A DNA stretch of 11,484 bases, taken from the NCBI GenBank assembly GCA_020200675.1, contig JAIVIG010000042.1, positions 1 through 11,484 of the forward strand. Reading direction: 5' to 3'. Numbering within the stretch: position 1 is the first letter of the stretch; each line of letters opens with the position of its first letter. Under the pieces are notes generated by a model that ran no database searches, was not told where the DNA came from, and worked only from the letters and a program-made list of their open reading frames with translations. Position numbers and translations under genes: made by a program. This document shows positions 7,262-11,484 of the stretch, one piece after another. The DNA is from Actinomycetota bacterium. Its GTDB lineage: Bacteria; Actinomycetota; Rubrobacteria; Rubrobacterales; Rubrobacteraceae.

Positions 7262-8250
7262 GCCGGCTCCTTCCTTTCGTTTGTTCTCGTGGATTCTCGT
7301 ATCTCGCGCAAGCCCATCTCGCGGGTGAAGATCGGTTCGTAGCCGAGGTCGCGTTTGATCTTCGCGAGCCGGTACCTGCGCGGAACGGCGACAAAGTACC
7401 AGTCGTATTTCGATAGCGGCGGGGGGTCCCGTAGCTCGAAGCGTTTCCAGATGAAGTCGCAGATAGTCGCCAGCGGTCGTGCGAGCGCGTTGGGTACGCT
7501 TTTGGCCGGCGGCTCGATCCCGCGTGCCTCAAGCACCCGCTCAAAATGATCACGCACCGTTCCGGGGTCGTCGTCCGTGACGAAGTAGACCTGCTTGTGG
7601 CCGCCCTTCGTGCAGGCGAGCGCGATCGCTTCGACCACGTTTTCGGCGTGGACCGTCTCGATGGTCGCCTGCCCGTTGTTTATCCAGCGGAAGCGGCCCG
7701 ATCTTATCTTGGCGATCACGTTTTCGATGCCTTTGTTGCCCTCGCCCCAAATGTACGGCGGGCGCAGGATAACACAGTGCACATCGGACCGAAAACCCAG
7801 AATTTCATCTTCTGCCAGTTGTTTTGCTTTTCCGCGATACGAATTCGGCTCCCGAGGATACGGGGCGGTTTCATCGATGTCCATAAGCGGTTGCGCGTCT
7901 TGCAACACGGCCTCGGAGCTGACGAAGACGAACCGCTTTACGTTCATCCTGGCAGCAGCTGCAAGCAGATTCCTGGTGGCTCGCGTGATTCCGTCGTAGA
8001 ACAGCTCCCAGGGCCCCCAGAACTCGGGCGGCGCGGCCAGATGGATCACGACGTCGTGGCCTTCGAGTTGCGCTTCCCACTCGTCGATGTCGTCTAGCGC
8101 CCCCCGTATCACCCGCGCGCCCAGCTGCTCCAGCAGCGACGTCGACGAGCCCGACCGCGCCAACGCGCTCACTTCGTGCTGCTCTCGCGCGAGGCGCCGG
8201 ATCAGGCGCTTCCCAACGAATCCTGAGCCGCCTGTAACGAAAATCTTCAT
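7258..8250 (-). CDS. NAD-dependent epimerase / 3-beta-HSD-like extended SDR
   Basis: This 330-residue extended short-chain dehydrogenase should oxidise or reduce an alcohol/ketone, or epimerise a sugar, with NAD(P). The Rossmann site TGGSGFVG is at 6-13, followed by DVVIHLAA (66-73), VFVSSEAV (108-115) and LRPPYIWG (162-169). The C-terminal pattern of R-Y-x-x-x-K-I-K-R-D-L-G-Y-E-P resembles 3-beta-hydroxysteroid dehydrogenase/NSDHL-type proteins. The catalytic Y-x3-K is not clean: around it the sequence is S-Y138-R-G-K141-A-K143, so lysine is at +3 or +5, not +4. The frame stays open to 8754, but ATG 8250 is the start: it begins directly with the Rossmann strand and overlaps the membrane-protein stop as ATGA. 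The 3' end overlaps the hydrolase start in the same way. A steroid or terpenoid substrate is a guess from family and context. Confidence 0.87.
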   Translation of the reverse strand: MKIFVTGGSGFVGKRLIRRLAREQHEVSALARSGSSTSLLEQLGARVIRGALDDIDEWEAQLEGHDVVIHLAAPPEFWGPWELFYDGITRATRNLLAAAARMNVKRFVFVSSEAVLQDAQPLMDIDETAPYPREPNSYRGKAKQLAEDEILGFRSDVHCVILRPPYIWGEGNKGIENVIAKIRSGRFRWINNGQATIETVHAENVVEAIALACTKGGHKQVYFVTDDDPGTVRDHFERVLEARGIEPPAKSVPNALARPLATICDFIWKRFELRDPPPLSKYDWYFVAVPRRYRLAKIKRDLGYEPIFTREMGLREIRESTRTNERKEPA

Positions 8251-8732
8251 TTCCTGGGAGAGAACCTGCGCGACTTCGAGACGTAGTAGATGAAGGCAGA
8301 AGAGAAGACCAGGTCGGGGACGGCGAACAGGAGCATCAAGCGGTTGATGTTCTCTGTCTTGGCGTAGTACCAGATCAGGGCTACCGCGATAAGCCGAGCG
8401 ATGGCGCTCACGAGCGGGATGCCCCACCGGTTTCGTGGGTCCGCCGCCGAATAGATGAGGGCGGCCCCCATCGCGCTTCCGAGCAACCCGTTGAGGTTGA
8501 CGAACAGCTTGTTTATGCCCTCCTCTGGAGGAACCGCGTCGGTTCCGCCCAGGCGCAGGAGCCTGTTGAGCCTGTTGTTCGACCCGTAGAATCTCTCGTA
8601 CAGGCGCGGCGGCGCGAGGGGTGAGAAGATGAGAAGGTTCTCCACCCCGGCCGCCACCATCCAGCGCCGGAAGGCGCGCAGTTGCTCGTCCGTCAGCCCG
8701 CCCGACGGTCGAGGCCTCAAAGCAAACTTCAT
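8247..8732 (-). CDS. Small predicted membrane protein, family not recognised
   Basis: I do not recognise a family for this 161-residue protein. Its N-terminus is basic (KFALRPRPSGGLTDEQLRAFRRW). A weak hydrophobic stretch lies near 24-40, and three clear membrane helices follow at about 76-95, 104-123 and 130-151, ending in a basic tail (KSRRFSPRK). Conspicuous loops hold a run of R-L-x-R-L-L-R-L (54-61) and NLNGLLGSAMGA (79-90). It is real: an AGGAGG (8740-8745) sits 7 nt before ATG 8732, and both ends form ATGA overlaps with oxidase B and the SDR. That fixed position between an FAD oxidase and a dehydrogenase suggests a membrane anchor, an electron-acceptor partner or a substrate carrier for this pathway; this is inference only. 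Confidence 0.82.
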   Translation of the reverse strand: MKFALRPRPSGGLTDEQLRAFRRWMVAAGVENLLIFSPLAPPRLYERFYGSNNRLNRLLRLGGTDAVPPEEGINKLFVNLNGLLGSAMGAALIYSAADPRNRWGIPLVSAIARLIAVALIWYYAKTENINRLMLLFAVPDLVFSSAFIYYVSKSRRFSPRK

Positions 8733-10150
8733 GCTTGCACCTCCTTCGGGTCATGGACGGCCGAGTCTTCCCGGTTGTACGCGGCGTTGGGGTCGATGAG
8801 GCGCCTGCGCTGCGGGTCCTTCACCGTCTTGGTGTGCATGTAGCGGAACGCCCCGTGCTCGATGCACAGGTCGTCGATCCGAGAGACGAGGCTTTCAGTC
8901 AGTTCTTCGGTCATGGCACGGGTGTTTACGTTCAGGTAGAGCAGCAGCTCGCAGAAACGTTTGCCCGGAACCAGGTTGTCCAGGTACTCGGAACGCAGCG
9001 CTTTGACGTAGAGCGCGATCAGGGTCAGGGCCTCGTGGCGGTTCCGGTACTCCAGGCAGAGTCGATAGAGTTCACGGAAGATAACCTCGTACTCATCGAC
9101 CGGCGAGATCACGGCCAGCCAGCGCGTCGGATCGCCCACCGAGGCATCCAGCACCTTATCCGTCAGGGTTTCGACGTTCTTGATCGAGCTGTATCTCGGC
9201 GCGAGCATGACGCCCGCGGTGCCCAGCATCTTGACCAGCTGGTCGATCTTGTCCGGCAGCTGTCCCGCCCAGCGCCCCAGGCCGTGCAGGTAACCGAACT
9301 CTACGGTGTTGCGCAGCGCCTTCCATCCGGTCTGGCTCGTCTCTTTGTAGGTAGAGAGCTGGCCGAAGGTTATGTTGCCGCCCGGGGTGGGGAGGTCGAT
9401 CCATTGGATCCGCTCCATCAACGCGTCGGCCGGAGGAGGAGGATCGTGGACGAATCGCCTCGTAGCTTCGATGAAGTCGTCCACGTTCTTGTAGAAAGTG
9501 CGCTCGAGCTCGAGAATGGTTCGCTCTTTGTCGATGCTCATGATGTTCAGGGTGAGCGTGACGATCACCCCGTACTGCCCCGTTCCCGTGATCACCCGAT
9601 AGAACTCGTCGCGGTTCTCGGTCTTGCTACAGCGGATCAGCTCGCCATCCCAGTTCACGTATTCGAGCGCGGCAATATTGTCCACGAACATGCCGTAGGA
9701 GAGCGAGGCCGGGCTGAACCCGCCGACCGAGGCGAAGCCACCGGCCGTGATGTCGCTGTGATCGCCGATGACGGGCAGCCCATACCCGCGCTCGCCGAGG
9801 TATTTGTCGAGGCGCGCCAGGACGAAGCCGGCCTGGACGGTGACCGTCTTCCCGGCTTCATTTAACTCTATAAGCTGATCCAGCTTCTCGGTTAACAGGA
9901 CTGCGCCGTCGGTCAACACCAGGTCGTTGCTGGAGTGGCCCCTGCTCCGGATCCGGAGCTCCTGCCTGAGTTGGTTGACCTCCTTGATCACCTCGATCAC
10001 ATCCTGCGTGGTCTGCGGTAGGTAAACCTTGAACGGGTACCGCGGCTTGATGCTCGGGTTCGCAACCCAGTTCCAGTCGTAGCCAAGACCGTCCAGGCTG
10101 TCGTGCGAAACATCCTCGTGGCTGGTCAGGGTATGGGGCTTTTGGGTCAT
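8729..10150 (-). CDS. FAD-binding oxidoreductase B (VAO/PCMH family, BBE/cytokinin-dehydrogenase-like)
   Basis: This 473-residue flavin oxidase or dehydrogenase acts on an alcohol or amine. The PCMH-type FAD domain occupies about 35-210: YLPQTTQDVIEVI (43-55), IRSRGHSSNDL (67-77), GDHSDITAGGFASVGG (129-144) and GTGQYGVI (189-196). H72 in the RGHS block is where covalently bound FAD attaches in the cytokinin-dehydrogenase and berberine-bridge groups, so 8-alpha-histidyl FAD is plausible. I see no cysteine corresponding to bicovalent linkage. Residues about 210-440 form the substrate domain, ending in the conserved block DDLCIEHGAFRYMHTKTVKDP. No signal peptide or membrane helix is visible. ATG 10150 has AGGAGG (10157-10162) 6 nt upstream. 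It follows its paralogue by 24 nt and overlaps the membrane-protein start by ATGA. Confidence 0.9.
   Translation of the reverse strand: MTQKPHTLTSHEDVSHDSLDGLGYDWNWVANPSIKPRYPFKVYLPQTTQDVIEVIKEVNQLRQELRIRSRGHSSNDLVLTDGAVLLTEKLDQLIELNEAGKTVTVQAGFVLARLDKYLGERGYGLPVIGDHSDITAGGFASVGGFSPASLSYGMFVDNIAALEYVNWDGELIRCSKTENRDEFYRVITGTGQYGVIVTLTLNIMSIDKERTILELERTFYKNVDDFIEATRRFVHDPPPPADALMERIQWIDLPTPGGNITFGQLSTYKETSQTGWKALRNTVEFGYLHGLGRWAGQLPDKIDQLVKMLGTAGVMLAPRYSSIKNVETLTDKVLDASVGDPTRWLAVISPVDEYEVIFRELYRLCLEYRNRHEALTLIALYVKALRSEYLDNLVPGKRFCELLLYLNVNTRAMTEELTESLVSRIDDLCIEHGAFRYMHTKTVKDPQRRRLIDPNAAYNREDSAVHDPKEVQA
8814..8889 (-). repeat. Second near-identical segment, 3' end of oxidase B
   Basis: 76 bases match 10212-10287 of oxidase A with about 6 differences by eye. 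The segment encodes the block DDLCIEHGAFRYMHTKTVKDP. The offset here is 1398, so 18 bases of net length change lie between this segment and the other conserved one. Confidence 0.7.
9541..9694 (-). repeat. Near-identical segment of oxidase B matching oxidase A
   Basis: Bases 9541-9694 match 10921-11074 at a constant offset of 1380 with no gap. By eye there are about 15-16 differences in about 154 bases, and several runs of 20 or more identical bases. The segment encodes the block from MFVDNIAALEYVNWDG to GTGQYGVI. The flanking parts of the two genes are much less alike. Confidence 0.75.
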
Positions 10151-10174
10151 CGCACGCCTCCTGGCTCAGAGCGG

Positions 10175-11484
10175 CTAATTGCTGCTTGCGACCCTCCGAC
10201 CGGGCCGCTCCGGGTCCTTCACCGTCTTGGTGTGCATGTAGCGAAATGCCCCGTGCTCGATGCACAGGTCGTCCATTTGGGAGACGAAATCGTCCGTGAT
10301 CACGTCCGTCATCCGCTTCGGATCGATCCCGACCAGCAGGATCAACTCACAGAAGGGCTTGTTGGGGTCGCCGTTACTGAGGTAGTCGGACCGGATGCCC
10401 TTCACTGACAGGGTGATGAACGTGAAGCACTTGTGGCGCGTTCTGAACGATCTGCAGAGCGTGTAGAGCTTGTCGAAGAGCGTGGGGTACGCCTCGGCCG
10501 GGGCGAGCGTGATCAGGAAACGCGACGGGTCTCCGACCGAAGAATCCAATACCCTATCGCTGAAACGTTCGACGTTCTTTATCGAGGCATAGCCGGGCGC
10601 AAAGATCAAACCCAGAGTACCCAGGTACTTCACCGCGACGTCGAGCTTTTCGGGCAGACGCCCTGCCCAGAAGCCGAGGGTGTGCAGGTAGCCGTAGGAA
10701 AGGGTGTTGGTCAACGCGCCGAGCCGTCCGGGCGGCGCCGCTTTGTAGGCCGAAATCTGGCCGATGCTGCGACCCTCCGCGAAGTCGAACCAGGCCGCCC
10801 TTTGCATGAGCGTGTCGCCCGGATTGTTGATCAGCCGCGTCGTACCCTCGACGAACTCGTTGACGCCTATGTAGAGCTTGAGGTCGTTCTTCAGGATCGT
10901 GCGGTACTTATCGACGCGGACTATGTTCAAGGTGAGCGTGGCGATCACCCCGTACTGCCCCGTTCCCGTGAGCAGGCGGTAAAACTCGTCGCGGTTCTCG
11001 GTCTTACTACAGCGGATCGGCTCGCCGTCCCAGTTCACGTACTCGAGCGCGGCGATGTTGTCCACGAACATGCCGTAGCGATGCGAGGTGGGGCTGATGC
11101 CGCCGACGGAGGCAAAGCCGCCCGCGGTGATGTCGTCGTGATCGCCGACCACCGGCAAACCGTAGCCCTGCTTCGCGAGCATCTCGTCCAGGTTCGCCAG
11201 GATGACGCCCGCCTGAACCTTCACGGTCATCGCTCGCGGATCGAGCTCGATCACCTTGTTCAGCTTTTCGGTACACAACACCGCGCCTTTGTCCACCAGC
11301 ACCAGGTCGTTGCTGGAGTGGCCTCTGCTGCGTATCCCAAGCGTCTGGCCAAGCTGCCTCGCTTCGTTGACTACCGCGATGACGTCCTCGGTCGTGCGCG
11401 GCAGATAGATTTTGAACGGGTACTTCGGCCTTATGGCCGGGTTCGCCACACGCTCCCAGTCGTAGCCGAGGCTATCGATGCTGT
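10175..11484 (-). CDS. FAD-binding oxidoreductase A, tandem paralogue of B (5' partial)
   Basis: 435 residues are visible; the frame runs off the window edge (S-I-D-S-L-G-Y-D-W at the edge aligns to residues 18-26 of oxidase B), so perhaps 15-25 residues and the start are missing. GTG 11449 is internal and is not the start, because the homology to B continues before it. The layout is as in B: RSRGHSSNDL (H55 in visible numbering as candidate FAD attachment site), GDHDDITAGGFASVGG, GTGQYGVI, and a C-terminal DDLCIEHGAFRYMHTKTVKDP, then a shorter tail than in B. Identity to B is very high in the FAD-domain core and at the C-terminal block, and lower in the substrate domain. The pair therefore probably share cofactor chemistry but may differ in substrate, or may form a heterodimer. 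The operon promoter must lie beyond this edge. Confidence 0.9.
   Translation of the reverse strand, partial: SIDSLGYDWERVANPAIRPKYPFKIYLPRTTEDVIAVVNEARQLGQTLGIRSRGHSSNDLVLVDKGAVLCTEKLNKVIELDPRAMTVKVQAGVILANLDEMLAKQGYGLPVVGDHDDITAGGFASVGGISPTSHRYGMFVDNIAALEYVNWDGEPIRCSKTENRDEFYRLLTGTGQYGVIATLTLNIVRVDKYRTILKNDLKLYIGVNEFVEGTTRLINNPGDTLMQRAAWFDFAEGRSIGQISAYKAAPPGRLGALTNTLSYGYLHTLGFWAGRLPEKLDVAVKYLGTLGLIFAPGYASIKNVERFSDRVLDSSVGDPSRFLITLAPAEAYPTLFDKLYTLCRSFRTRHKCFTFITLSVKGIRSDYLSNGDPNKPFCELILLVGIDPKRMTDVITDDFVSQMDDLCIEHGAFRYMHTKTVKDPERPGRRVASSN
10212..10287 (-). repeat. Second near-identical segment, 3' end of oxidase A
   Basis: Partner of the segment at 8814-8889. Downstream of it the two C-terminal tails are unrelated: A ends after about 10 residues, B continues for nearly 30. 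Confidence 0.7.
10921..11074 (-). repeat. Near-identical segment of oxidase A matching oxidase B
   Basis: Partner of the segment at 9541-9694, on the same strand and codon register. It covers the end of the FAD domain. Confidence 0.75.

Noticed and set aside
8251..8754. Upstream extension of the SDR frame to 8754
   Set aside because: The extra residues are Arg/Pro/Gly-rich, overlap the whole membrane-protein gene and have no SDR similarity. ATG 8250 starts directly at the Rossmann strand with an ATGA overlap.
8735..9865. 376-codon open frame on the + strand opposite oxidase B
   Set aside because: A similar shadow frame appears opposite oxidase A (e.g. 10103-10408, with the related peptide VLHRLGVHVA), which simply mirrors the paralogy of the real genes.
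10151..10174. Possible promoter or terminator between the two oxidases
   Set aside because: Only 24 nt, occupied mainly by the ribosome binding site of oxidase B; no hairpin or promoter-like boxes.
11447..11449. GTG as start of oxidase A
   Set aside because: Homology to oxidase B (DSLGYDW before VANP) continues upstream of it to the window edge, so the gene is partial.

Overview
The window is high-GC bacterial chromosome and codes on almost every base. There is no gap above about 30 nt between genes, and I saw no tRNA, rRNA, CRISPR array, insertion sequence or phage gene. The GC content, GTG/CTG starts, strong AGGAGG ribosome binding sites and the gene families suggest a high-GC actinobacterium, perhaps a Rubrobacter relative. 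That assignment is an impression, not a demonstration.

Left part, + strand (1-2549): the 3' part of a UbiA-family membrane prenyltransferase, then a soluble NarL-type sensor histidine kinase and its LuxR-type response regulator. They are close-packed (27 nt between UbiA and kinase; a probable 4-nt overlap between kinase and regulator) and look like one operon whose start lies outside the window.

Right part, - strand (11484 down to 2515): seven genes in one tight transcription unit. In order of transcription they are: FAD-linked oxidase A (5' end outside the window), its tandem paralogue oxidase B, a small predicted membrane protein, a 3-beta-HSD/epimerase-like extended SDR, a large alpha/beta hydrolase with a cysteine nucleophile, a calcineurin-like metallophosphoesterase, and an Old Yellow Enzyme-type flavin oxidoreductase with a C-terminal four-cysteine motif. 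Oxidase B, membrane protein, SDR and hydrolase are chained by three successive 4-nt ATGA start/stop overlaps; the other junctions are 24, 9 and 10 nt.

The two operons converge, and the last 35 bp of the response regulator overlap the last 35 bp of the OYE gene in antisense, with a GC-rich hairpin at the junction.

Taken together, the minus operon looks like an oxidative/reductive pathway for a hydrophobic alcohol or ketone substrate. The hydrolase carries an N-terminal domain that I recall from cholesterol-oxidase (GMC) fusions, and the SDR resembles 3-beta-hydroxysteroid dehydrogenases, so a sterol, terpenoid or other lipid substrate is a reasonable guess. The substrate cannot be read from the sequence. 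The UbiA enzyme and two-component system next door could belong to the same biology, but convergence gives no direct evidence of that.
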